From Gammaproteobacteria bacterium (GTDB lineage: Bacteria; Pseudomonadota; Gammaproteobacteria; Pseudomonadales; Pseudohongiellaceae): a stretch of 64,000 nt of DNA. The notes beneath the pieces were generated by a model. It was not told the DNA's origin. It searched no databases and worked only from the letters and a program-made list of their open reading frames with translations. The position numbers and the translations under genes are program-made. The stretch spans positions 1-64,000 of the forward strand of contig JAJFKE010000023.1 in the NCBI GenBank assembly GCA_021773355.1. The letters run 5' to 3'. This document shows, piece after piece, positions 27,222 through 35,464 of the stretch (the first letter of the stretch is position 1; every line of letters starts with the position of its first letter).

Positions 27222-27890
27222 ATGAAAGATAAGAACCCTGACGCCATGGCACGCCGAGCCTTGCTTACAAATATAAGTGTTGCCGCCGTTGCTGGCCTCG
27301 CAGCAAGTGCTACAACGGCATCGGCGCAAACTTCAGCACGATCCGTTGGTTTTGAACCGGCACGTCACGCCAAAGATTCCTGGATGGGTGAATTGCAGGG
27401 AGATCATCGCGTCTTCATCGATTCTTCCACCATGGCTGGCGGAGCCAATGCCATGCGATATGCCAATAATATTATCAGCGCCCATGAAGAGGAGTATGCA
27501 GGCGAGGCCTCAGACTTCGCCCTGGTGGTTTGTTTTCGACATGGGTCAACCCCCTTTGCTTTTGATGACGCACTATGGGCGAAGTACGGAAAAGGATTTA
27601 GTCGCGCCGCCGATCCAACCCCTATAAGCAATCCAATGAACGTGGCCAGTGTTGCCAATGGACAAAATACACTTGCCTCTCTGCGCGCTAAAGGCGTGAA
27701 ATTCGCCATCTGCAATAGGGCAACCCGTACCATATCCAGACGGTTAGCATCATCGACAGCTGTTTCCGCCGATGAAGTTTATGCTGAACTCGTTGCCGGA
27801 GCGATTCCCGATAGTCGCTTCGTGGCGGCAGGTGTGCTGGCTGTTACCCGGGCACAGGAATATCACTATAGTCTTTTGTACGCGGAATGA
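27222..27890 (+). CDS. Tat-type exported DsrE-like protein
   Basis: 222 residues from ATG 27222, with AGGAG 8 bases upstream. The N-terminus has R-R and a hydrophobic run ending TASAQ (about 10-38), a twin-arginine type signal. The mature part resembles the DsrE/DsrF fold: a strand HRVFIDSS, helix AMRYANNIISAH, strand ALVVCFRHGSTPFAF, then LASLRAKGVKFAICNRATR with a cysteine at the position where many DsrE-like proteins have one, and a final helix AGVLAVTRAQEYHYSLLY. DsrE-type proteins take part in sulfur transfer. It lies 52 bp after the SulP gene and is probably in the same operon. Assignment is by pattern only. Confidence 0.6.
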   Translation: MKDKNPDAMARRALLTNISVAAVAGLAASATTASAQTSARSVGFEPARHAKDSWMGELQGDHRVFIDSSTMAGGANAMRYANNIISAHEEEYAGEASDFALVVCFRHGSTPFAFDDALWAKYGKGFSRAADPTPISNPMNVASVANGQNTLASLRAKGVKFAICNRATRTISRRLASSTAVSADEVYAELVAGAIPDSRFVAAGVLAVTRAQEYHYSLLYAE

Positions 27891-27980
27891 AGCAGAGGGT
27901 CGGTGGCTTGAAGATAAATTCCCTGTGCTTGAGTCGGCGAATCCGTTCTGGATAATTAGGCTCAGGGAGAAATGAGTAGT

Positions 27981-28892
27981 TTAGATCTTCCTTGGTATAG
28001 CGGATATAGAGACACTGGCATCATCTATACCGTATTTCATGCACTTTCGAGTAATAGTAGACGGGCTCGTTTTCAACATCTTTGCGACTTGGTTTCTCTT
28101 GTTGCCACACATACGCATGGCCTCTATCAGCTGAATCCTGTCAGTCAGTTCTGGCCACTCATCAATACTGGTGTCCTTGGCGTATTTGATAATTGACCAA
28201 ATAAACCGCCACTTGAGTTTTACTGCAACAATATCCCCTCTAGCTTCATACATAAGCAGCCAGACCAGGAAAGTTGAGGCGATTGGCATGAAGATGGCGG
28301 TTGAGCTGTTAAAGCCCATCGCCCTGATAATAGTCACAACAATACCAATTAAGCACAGTGGCATAACTGCTATCAGAGCGAGCCGGCAGCGCTTGGCGAC
28401 GTTGGAATCGACTGACACTAAACCACGAAGCAAGAACGCGATACAGGCGAGCGCACAGATCGGGGCAAATAATTGGAATAGGAAATAGACAGGCCCCGGA
28501 TCGCTGATAATAGAGTAACCGGTGCGATGAAAACCAACTACAGAAAAACCGAATAAATGTAACAACGTCAAGACCGCAACCGATCCGCCACACAAATACC
28601 CGATCTGCACCGTAATCCGACTGCCAGCAATTGCAGCACACAGGTACACCATCGAGCCGCACACGAAGTACAGAGCAATGATTAGGGCATGCAAAAAGAG
28701 TGTGGCTGACTCAGGATTGCTGGCAAACGTTATATACCCGCAAAATTCGAGAGCATTTTGCATTATCAGCGCCATGCACGCGATAACAAAGGCAGTGCTG
28801 ATCTGCGAGGTGGCGCGAACCTGGAACAGGATCAACACCTTAAAACAAACTGCAAGTAACGCAGCCAGGCCAAAAATAGTGAATTGGTCCAT
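27981..28892 (-). CDS. Membrane-integral regulator with C-terminal Fis-type helix-turn-helix
   Basis: 303 residues. Residues 5-225 are seven membrane helices with almost no loops, then an amphipathic linker (KWRFIWSIIKYAK) and a C-terminal HTH_8/Fis-like domain (LIEAMRMCGNKRNQVAKMLK, TSPSTITRKCMKYGID) on the cytoplasmic side. This is a one-component architecture: a membrane sensor wired directly to a DNA-binding domain. AGGAG lies 6 bases before the ATG. It is convergent with the TsdA-SulP-DsrE-like set and divergent from nothing; the KAS III gene lies upstream in the same direction, 53 bp away, and may be cotranscribed. Confidence 0.7.
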   Translation of the reverse strand: MDQFTIFGLAALLAVCFKVLILFQVRATSQISTAFVIACMALIMQNALEFCGYITFASNPESATLFLHALIIALYFVCGSMVYLCAAIAGSRITVQIGYLCGGSVAVLTLLHLFGFSVVGFHRTGYSIISDPGPVYFLFQLFAPICALACIAFLLRGLVSVDSNVAKRCRLALIAVMPLCLIGIVVTIIRAMGFNSSTAIFMPIASTFLVWLLMYEARGDIVAVKLKWRFIWSIIKYAKDTSIDEWPELTDRIQLIEAMRMCGNKRNQVAKMLKTSPSTITRKCMKYGIDDASVSISAIPRKI

Positions 28893-28945
28893 TCGATCTC
28901 CTGTCTAGTCAGGCATCTTATAGAGTTCGTGGGATTGTGTAAATA

Positions 28946-29956
28946 TCAGGCAACCACCAAACCCATTTGAGTCACTACAATTCCGCTGCCACTGGAAACC
29001 ACGAATATCTTTTCCCCGCGTTTCAAACGGCCCTGTTTGTGCAACAAGTCATAACATATGGGAATCGTGGCACTGGCCATGTTGCCCAGCTTTGGATAGG
29101 TGGCAATAGATTTCTCAGCAGTGATGTCGAAGAGTTCTAGATATTTGTCGAACGGTCGCTTCCCTACTTGGTGGCAGATCATAAGATCGATATCGTCTCT
29201 CTGCCAGTGTAATTTGTTCAAGGTTTCCGGGATCATTTCCCGCACCAGACTGATCGTCGCTGCACAAATTTTTCCCATTTTCATGGCGAAAGTAGGTTGC
29301 GGACCCCAGGGATTGTAAAAGCAGAGCTTCTCGTATTTGGATTTCGAAATGGTTTGCATCTCCTGAATAGTCACCCCATCGCAAACTGAACTGAGAATCA
29401 TGGCACCACCGCCATCGCCGACCGTAAACGCACCCAGGGTGTCGGCTACTCGATCCTTACCAAGTTCACCTGATTGAAATTTACCGGCTATCTCTTTGGT
29501 TTTATTCGAGGATCTTTCACCGGTACACACCAATACATTCTCAAATTTGCCAGACTTGAGTAACAAATCAGCGAAAGACATGCCCGCAGTAAATCCATGG
29601 CATGCATCGGAGATGTCCAGGCACAAAGATGCTTCAATTCCCAATATGCGGGCAATACGATGAGCCGTAGCAGGCTCGGTATAATCTCTTTCTATGCCGC
29701 AAAATAACACGGCATCGATATCCCGCTCCGTCCCCGGAAACTCAGCAAGTGCTTTCAAACTTGCTTCAATAGCCAGATCTCCTGGAAGCACGGTTTCGGC
29801 ACTATGCCTAACATGTGAAATCCCCAATTCATCCTCAACTTTGTTGACCGACAGACCCATTCGATCAAACTGAGCCTCCTCTAATATAGACCGTGTAGAA
29901 ACTTCAAACTCCCCGAAACTCGAACCCACCGAAACTATTTTGCTCGCTGTTAACAT
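28946..29956 (-). CDS. 3-oxoacyl-ACP synthase III (KAS III / FabH-like)
   Basis: 336 residues from ATG 29956 (GGGAGG 5 bases before it; an upstream ATG adds four residues). The catalytic triad is complete: C119 in DISDACHGFTAG, H262 in ICHQVGKRPFD, N292 in YPKLGNMASATIP. The triad and length fit the thiolase-fold KAS III group; divergence from FabH in the acyl pocket and the lack of neighbouring fab genes suggest a specialised role, such as priming an unusual lipid, a polyketide, or beta-keto acid condensation like DpsC/PqsD/OleA relatives. Cytoplasmic. The regulator gene follows it by 53 bp. Confidence 0.8.
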   Translation of the reverse strand: MLTASKIVSVGSSFGEFEVSTRSILEEAQFDRMGLSVNKVEDELGISHVRHSAETVLPGDLAIEASLKALAEFPGTERDIDAVLFCGIERDYTEPATAHRIARILGIEASLCLDISDACHGFTAGMSFADLLLKSGKFENVLVCTGERSSNKTKEIAGKFQSGELGKDRVADTLGAFTVGDGGGAMILSSVCDGVTIQEMQTISKSKYEKLCFYNPWGPQPTFAMKMGKICAATISLVREMIPETLNKLHWQRDDIDLMICHQVGKRPFDKYLELFDITAEKSIATYPKLGNMASATIPICYDLLHKQGRLKRGEKIFVVSSGSGIVVTQMGLVVA

Positions 29957-30447
29957 GTTGCCTCCCAAAATTCATATTGATATCAACCAACTACAATAAC
30001 TGCCATTTATGAAAATCGAGTAATGCAGACGTTTCAGAATTGGCAAAGCCCTATTCTACGCCCGTCAATTTTGCGAAGTCTGAGAATTTTGAAGTAGGCA
30101 CTGCGGATCACCCAATTTCTGTCAACACCAACCCCAGCACATCACCCTCCTGGCTGTGGCGCAAATATGCGGCAGATTTGCCCTGACCTCGGTTTGTTCA
30201 GGCCCAGTGAAGAAGCCTGTCCCTCTGTGCGGAATTTTGTTAGCCTTTCTGGCGCAACATTTTATTGGCCCCGCCGCCCCGTAGCACGCAAGCAATGCCT
30301 TAAGTTCATTATAAAAATAACAATAAAAGTCTGAGCGAAAGCACTACTCCATGTAGGATAGTGGCAGACTATTTTGTTGCAGCAGATTTTATCAAAGAAG
30401 TAATTTAGAACTGCTCACAAGCAGCTTGTAATGTTCAAGGAGGTCCT
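29957..30447. other. 491-bp divergent intergenic region
   Basis: Between the KAS III gene (minus) and an exported protein gene (plus). I find no gene, no repeat shared with the rest of the window and no clear terminator. A strong ribosome binding site AAGGAGG lies at its right end. Confidence 0.4.
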
Positions 30448-31338
30448 ATGAAAAAACTGGTTTCAACACTCTTCAATCTTACTCTGGCGTTGAGTGGATT
30501 GGTGGTTGCTGCGACGGTACAGGCGCAGGGTACACCACTGGCCGTGGAACTATTGCCACTGGGCAAAGACATCGGTATTGGGGCAGGACAAACGGTGACA
30601 CCAGCATATGAAGGCTGGTATGAGAATGAGGATGGCACCATAGCCATCTCATTCGGCTATTACAATCGTAACACTCAAGAAGTTCTGGAAATTCCCATAG
30701 GCTCGGCGAATCGAATTCTTGGTGTGTCAGGAGGCGACGCCAATCAAGGGCAACCCACCCGCTTCGAAACCGGTAGGCACTGGGGAGTCTTCACTGTGAA
30801 TATTCCCGCTGATTCAGATGATCAGCCAGTCTGGCATTTGGAGAATCAGGGTAAAACTTTCCATATCCCGGCCAACTTGAACTCCGACTATATAATCGAT
30901 GCCATTGTGGGCGATGCTAACGGTAACTTCCCACCAGAGCTTCGCTTCCAGGAAGACGGGCCAATGGGTCATGGTCCCGGAGGCATTACTCTAGGACCGT
31001 TGCAGACGAAAGTAGGAGAACCAGTGTCCATCGACGTTTGGGCGAGTGATGACGGTAAGATAAGCGGTGTTGCCGGGATGTTTATGGCACGTCCGGGTTT
31101 TTCTCCACCTATAAATGTAGCCTGGTTCAAGCAGCAGGGGCCGGGTGACGTGATATTTAGCGAGCCCGAGCTAAGAGTGCCCGGGGCTGGTGGACAGGCA
31201 AACACCGAAGTCACCTTCAACAAGGCAGGAGATTACTTGCTACGCGTGCGGGTTACAGATATTGCTGGGCCTGAAATGTCTGGGCATTCGCAATGCTGTT
31301 GGACGAATAGTTTCGTTAAAGTAAGCGTAACGGATTAA
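30448..31338 (+). CDS. Exported protein of unknown function, partner of the PHM-like gene
   Basis: 296 residues, signal peptide 1-26 (VQA-Q), AAGGAGG 7 bases before ATG. The mature chain is beta-rich: a first domain about 27-150 (YEGWYENEDGTIAISFGYYN, RHWGVFTVNIP) and a second Ig/cadherin-like domain about 180-296 (GEPVSIDVWASDDGKISGVA, FNKAGDYLLRVRVTD). Two adjacent cysteines (Q-C-C-W) lie near the end. No catalytic motif is seen. The gene for the heme/copper protein starts 52 bp downstream in the same direction, so the two are likely one operon and may act together outside the cytoplasm. Confidence 0.6.
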   Translation: MKKLVSTLFNLTLALSGLVVAATVQAQGTPLAVELLPLGKDIGIGAGQTVTPAYEGWYENEDGTIAISFGYYNRNTQEVLEIPIGSANRILGVSGGDANQGQPTRFETGRHWGVFTVNIPADSDDQPVWHLENQGKTFHIPANLNSDYIIDAIVGDANGNFPPELRFQEDGPMGHGPGGITLGPLQTKVGEPVSIDVWASDDGKISGVAGMFMARPGFSPPINVAWFKQQGPGDVIFSEPELRVPGAGGQANTEVTFNKAGDYLLRVRVTDIAGPEMSGHSQCCWTNSFVKVSVTD

Positions 31339-31389
31339 ACGATAAAGAATGAGTGTGGAAACACTATGCTCTCCAGGAGGTAAGGACTG

Positions 31390-32742
31390 ATGATCGCAAA
31401 AATATTGAGGATCAAAGAAAGCCGCAGGACTAGAACTTTATGGCTAGCCATTGCAGCACTGGCATTTCCCATGCTGACGCTGGCGCAGGAAGGCACAGAC
31501 CAAACACAAGGTGAGGTCACTTGGGCCGGCGATGTGGCAGCAATATTTCAAGAAAAATGCCAGGAGTGTCATCGACCAAACTCTATCGCGCCGATGTCCT
31601 TGTTAAGCTATGACGAGGCAAAGCTGTTTGCACCGATAATCAGGTATCGGGTAGAGAATCGAGTTATGCCGCCCTGGCATGTTAATCCCGATGTAGGTGT
31701 GCAGGAATTTACCAATGACCGCGGACTCAGCAAAGCGCAGCGGCAAACCATTCTCGCCTGGGTAGACCAGGGCGCATTGGAGGGTAATCCGAGCGAGGCT
31801 CCTGCAGCACGGGAGTTCAACGATGCATTGATCTGGCGCCTGGAAAGTGAAATGGGTGCACCGCCCGATCTGGTGGTCGAGTCAGAGAAGTTCGACCTGG
31901 CAGCCGTCACCCAGGATAAATGGTTTCGACCCACTACCCCTACCGGCTTGACCGAGGCTAAATGGGTAAAGGCCATCGAGATACGCCCCAAGAATGTTGA
32001 AAGCCGCAGAGTAGTCCATCATTCACTGGCATTTTTGGTGCAGCAAGACGACGGCAAAGCCGGAATTCCTGAAGGCGTCGACGTTCCATTTGGCCCGAGT
32101 CTATTTATGGAATGGGCGGTGGGAAAGGCGGGTCAAATCTTCCGTCCCGATACCGGCAAGCTGATGTTGCCCGACTCGCAAATCACCTGGGAGATGCATC
32201 TGCACGCCAACGGTGAGCGAGTGCCCGACGTGCAAGTGGAATTGGCTGTTTGGTTTCACGATGAACCCCCAGAGCACCGCACCATTCTCAGTATGCTCGA
32301 TGCACAAGGGCCTAATAGTCTGGATATTCCGCCGGGCGAAATAGCTGTCACCCGAGGTACCTTCGTACTGTCGGCACCTGCTCGGCTGGAGAATTTCCAA
32401 CCGCATATGCATATGCGTGGCAAGGCAATGTCCATGGAGGCTATATATCCTAACGGCAACCGCGAAGTCCTTTCCTTCGTGGATAACTTCCAGTGGAACT
32501 GGCAGATCAACTACGTCTACGAAGAAGATGCTGCGCCGCTGGTACCCAAGGGCACTATGATTATCACCACCGCCTGGCATGACAATACCGAGGCCAACCC
32601 CTATAACCCAGACCCGAATCAGTGGGTAGGTTGGGGCGATCGAACCGTGGACGAGATGGCCCATAATTGGGTAGACGTCACCTATCTTGGCCAGGAGGAA
32701 TACGAAAAACTGGTAGCCGAGCGCAGTGCTCGCGCCCGTTAA
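31390..32742 (+). CDS. Exported cytochrome c fused to a copper type II ascorbate-dependent monooxygenase-like module
   Basis: 450 residues; signal-like N-terminus (about 15-33), AGGAGGTAAGG before the ATG. A c-type heme site C57-Q-E-C60-H61 begins a small cytochrome domain with PMSLLSYDEAKLFAP and a VMPPWH methionine region. The C-terminal 250 residues resemble the two-lobed PHM/DBH copper fold: E-M-H270-L-H272 and the paired H339-M-H341-M-R-G are the expected copper-ligand positions. PHM-type enzymes hydroxylate C-H bonds using ascorbate; a fused heme could supply electrons instead. Substrate unknown. An NHL propeller protein of the kind that follows PHM in peptide amidation is 1.3 kb away on the other strand. 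Confidence 0.65.
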   Translation: MIAKILRIKESRRTRTLWLAIAALAFPMLTLAQEGTDQTQGEVTWAGDVAAIFQEKCQECHRPNSIAPMSLLSYDEAKLFAPIIRYRVENRVMPPWHVNPDVGVQEFTNDRGLSKAQRQTILAWVDQGALEGNPSEAPAAREFNDALIWRLESEMGAPPDLVVESEKFDLAAVTQDKWFRPTTPTGLTEAKWVKAIEIRPKNVESRRVVHHSLAFLVQQDDGKAGIPEGVDVPFGPSLFMEWAVGKAGQIFRPDTGKLMLPDSQITWEMHLHANGERVPDVQVELAVWFHDEPPEHRTILSMLDAQGPNSLDIPPGEIAVTRGTFVLSAPARLENFQPHMHMRGKAMSMEAIYPNGNREVLSFVDNFQWNWQINYVYEEDAAPLVPKGTMIITTAWHDNTEANPYNPDPNQWVGWGDRTVDEMAHNWVDVTYLGQEEYEKLVAERSARAR

Positions 32743-32756
32743 TCAATAGTAAGAAA

Positions 32757-32800
32757 ACAGGACAGATTTATTCTGAGTAGTTGGGTAAATCTGCTCCTGT
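32757..32800. repeat. REP-like hairpin (GGACAGATTTATT family)
   Basis: ACAGGACAGATTTA (32757-32770) pairs with TAAATCTGCTCCTGT (32786-32800) with one bulged base. It follows the PHM-like gene by 15 bp and may also end its transcript. Its left arm has the same core as 33928-33969 and 7048-7067. Confidence 0.6.
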
Positions 32801-33036
32801 GATTCACTTCTAGTTTCAATTCAATATCCCAGCTTTCAAGAATTCTAGCCAGTGGAAAAAGGGGATGCTGCCAATCTGCTCTGTAGTAACTACCGTATTT
32901 TTTTTCTGACCCAATTATTTCACATTGAATTCCGGCTATGTCCTGTATATTACTGATTATTCATCTTCCTATTCCTGCATAACTACCAAAGAATACTCCC
33001 AAAGCTCGCATAAACACTCACTGTCAGGAGACTGCC

Positions 33037-33882
33037 ATGAACTTTGGAGAAAAACTGAAACAACTGCGCCAATCACGAAATTGGAGTCAGCCAGAACTTT
33101 CGGAAGCTATCGGTATCGAGCAGTCCTACCTTTCGAAACTGGAAAATGATAAGTCCATACCCTCTGCGGAGATGTTGAACCGGATACTGGCCGCACTCAA
33201 TATCAGCATCGACGAATTGCTTACGGACATCGATGACGCTGAAATCAGCAATCAATTAAATTCAATTCCCTTAGTCCATGCCCATACCCAGCAAAAGGAA
33301 GTTATAGCTGCGCGGAACAGTAATCGCTGGCTAATAGTCTCCACGATTTGCGTTGCTCTTGGTTTCAGTTTCATGGTTGCGGGGGCTACAGCTTTATTGT
33401 TCCCTGAAACCACCTTCAATTATCAGTCGCAAGAAATTGTACCTAGAGGCGACAATGGTGAGGCTTTCGATTCTCTCGATCGCTATCTCGAATATAGGTT
33501 TGCGCCAGTTGAATCCGAGATGCTAACTAATCATGCCACTAGCAGCGAAATCGAACTGGCTAGAAACCTGTTGCATTTGGAACACATAAACCTCAATTCC
33601 CGGGCCTTTGTTCTCAGTTATGACAATCAGGGCATCGCCTATACAACAGACCTGGATAGCGATTTGGACCAGCAGATACTTTCTGCTTCTGATATCAGTA
33701 ACGGAGCTACTCGAACATTCAGACTGCAGCAGAATCTAGCCTCGCCCCAGATACAACGGCGTGCTGTAAACGGCGTATTGATGTCTTCCGGCATTTTCTT
33801 ATTAATGATTGGTTGGTTTGGTTTTTTCATTCGAATATTTCAATTCTTTGCTGTCTACTTGCCATCGCGTAGAAAATCCTGA
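33037..33882 (+). CDS. Membrane-anchored XRE-family regulator with external domain
   Basis: 281 residues. Residues 1-62 are a canonical XRE/Cro helix-turn-helix (LKQLRQSRNWSQPELSEAIG, EQSYLSKLENDKSIPSAEML). A membrane helix at about 97-120 is followed by an about 120-residue mainly polar segment that should lie in the periplasm, then a second helix about 246-272 and a short basic tail. AGGAG lies 7 bases before ATG. This is another one-component transmembrane regulator, comparable in plan to CadC-like proteins but with an XRE head. Nearest genes are the PHM-like gene before it and the NHL protein converging from the right. Confidence 0.75.
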   Translation: MNFGEKLKQLRQSRNWSQPELSEAIGIEQSYLSKLENDKSIPSAEMLNRILAALNISIDELLTDIDDAEISNQLNSIPLVHAHTQQKEVIAARNSNRWLIVSTICVALGFSFMVAGATALLFPETTFNYQSQEIVPRGDNGEAFDSLDRYLEYRFAPVESEMLTNHATSSEIELARNLLHLEHINLNSRAFVLSYDNQGIAYTTDLDSDLDQQILSASDISNGATRTFRLQQNLASPQIQRRAVNGVLMSSGIFLLMIGWFGFFIRIFQFFAVYLPSRRKS

Positions 33883-33893
33883 ATAGACATTGG

Positions 33894-33918
33894 CAGGTCA
33901 AGCGATTTGCTCGACCTG
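33894..33918 (+). terminator. Hairpin after the XRE regulator gene
   Basis: CAGGTCAAGC (33894-33903) pairs with GCTCGACCTG (33909-33918), one mismatch, 5-base loop, 12 bp after the stop. No T-run follows, so it is a possible rather than clear terminator. Confidence 0.4.
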
Positions 33919-33927
33919 AGCATGCAA

Positions 33928-33969
33928 AAAGGGGCAGATTTATTTTAAGTAAAACAAACCTGCCCCTTT
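33928..33969. repeat. REP-like hairpin, second full copy; possible shared terminator
   Basis: AAAGGGGCAGATTT (33928-33941) pairs with AAACCTGCCCCTTT (33956-33969) with one mismatch and a 14-base loop. It lies between two convergent genes, has A-runs on the left and T-runs on the right, and could stop transcription from both sides. Confidence 0.6.
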
Positions 33970-34010
33970 CATTCGAACAATTCCAGATTACCTATCTATA
34001 AATTAGTCAA

Positions 34011-35213
34011 TTAGTTGATTTCATTCCTTGGCCAGGAAGATGCTGGACCCGTTTGCACATTTTGCAGCGGCAGCATTCCTTTCAGCAGAAATTTTTGCAC
34101 TCGCTTTCCTTCGTAAGTTTCAGTGGTGTAAATATTGCCCTCAGAATCGGTGGCGATACTGTGCGGAGAAAAGAAAAGTCCGGGCTGCCGTCCACCTTCA
34201 CCAAAGCTGTACAGCAGCTCTAATGAATCCCTGTCCAAAATATGCACTTTCATATTGGAGCCGTCAGCAACATAGATAAACTCTTGCTCGGCATCTTGAG
34301 AAAATGCGATATCCCAGGTAGATCCCATCGCCAGAGTTGCGGGCACAAGCAGGGCTTCCTTGACATAGCTGCCGTCTGCTCGAAACACTTGAATCCTGTC
34401 CGCGCCTCTATCGCAAACATAGATCAGACCATCATCTGAGGGTTGCGCGCAGTGCACCGGGCCGCGGAATTGTTGGGGCGATGGTTGACCCGGTGTGTAG
34501 CTATTGTCAGCCTCATCGTCTGGAACATTGCCGTAGGCGCCCCAAAAACGCTTAAGCGCACCGGTGGCAACGTCCACCACCGCAACGCGGCGATTTCTGT
34601 AACCATCGGCCAAATAAGCCTCTCCTGCCTCCTCGTCGATCGCAATCTCCGCGACTCTTGCATAGTGAATAGTGCTGTTGCTGTCCTGGCCATTACCGGG
34701 CTCGCCGACGGTGCGAATGTACTTGCCATCTCTGCTGAAAACCAAGACATGAGAATCGCCGCTGCCATTTCCACCTATCCAAATATCGCCATTGGCAGCA
34801 ATCTCAATGCCATGGTTAGATGCAGGCCAAACATATTCATCAGTTGCCGAGGGCCCTCCCCAGGCGTTGATCAAGTTACCTTCCAGATCAAACTCCAAAA
34901 TCGGCGGCGCCGCGCTACAGCACTGCGAATTGCCTCGATCCAGTCCCAACTCTTGAGACATAAACATGTCATCACTATTACGATGAACAATGAAGATGTG
35001 ATCTCTCGCATCAACGTCAACACCGATGGTACGTCCCAATATCCATTTATTAGGAAGCGGTTGCGGCCAAAACGGGTCGACTTCGAAGCGGGGAACCATT
35101 TGACCCCGACTGGCAGCAAGCACTGAGCTATCAAACAGCTCGTAGCTTGTAGCCAGGCCTACTAGCACAATTCCAAGAAAGCCTGCGAGCATTATCTTTT
35201 TATTTTTGATCAT
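34011..35213 (-). CDS. Exported NHL-repeat beta-propeller (peptidyl-hydroxyglycine lyase-like)
   Basis: 400 residues, N-terminal hydrophobic segment (about 8-24), AGGAG 6 bases before ATG. At least five NHL-type blades are visible, each with the D-x-x-G-N-I-Y/W pattern (DLEGNLINAWGG, ANGDIWIGGNG, DGLIYVCDRGADRIQVF, EFIYVADGSNMKVHIL, DSEGNIYTTETYEGKRVQKF). The layout resembles the PAL lyase of peptide amidation, a six-bladed propeller binding zinc and calcium; catalytic residues cannot be assigned with confidence. A pair of adjacent cysteines follows the first blade (N-S-Q-C-C). Converges with the XRE regulator. Confidence 0.7.
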   Translation of the reverse strand: MIKNKKIMLAGFLGIVLVGLATSYELFDSSVLAASRGQMVPRFEVDPFWPQPLPNKWILGRTIGVDVDARDHIFIVHRNSDDMFMSQELGLDRGNSQCCSAAPPILEFDLEGNLINAWGGPSATDEYVWPASNHGIEIAANGDIWIGGNGSGDSHVLVFSRDGKYIRTVGEPGNGQDSNSTIHYARVAEIAIDEEAGEAYLADGYRNRRVAVVDVATGALKRFWGAYGNVPDDEADNSYTPGQPSPQQFRGPVHCAQPSDDGLIYVCDRGADRIQVFRADGSYVKEALLVPATLAMGSTWDIAFSQDAEQEFIYVADGSNMKVHILDRDSLELLYSFGEGGRQPGLFFSPHSIATDSEGNIYTTETYEGKRVQKFLLKGMLPLQNVQTGPASSWPRNEIN

Positions 35214-35464
35214 GGTAACTCCTGTCTGGCTAGAGTGAACTTGGTCTATTTCAAAGCGACAGTTTAAGCGTGAGCAGCACTGCTAGTGTCTATCTAGGGA
35301 GCAGCTCAATTATTACTCAACTGAATAACCTGCACTCAGGCATGACACCGCTTTGTACAGATCAACTCGAATAATTAAATGTATGTCAAATAAATCTCGA
35401 TTGTTAGAACTAAATAATGAATTATGTCCAAATCGCTAATATTAAGAAACACAGGAGCGTCCGC

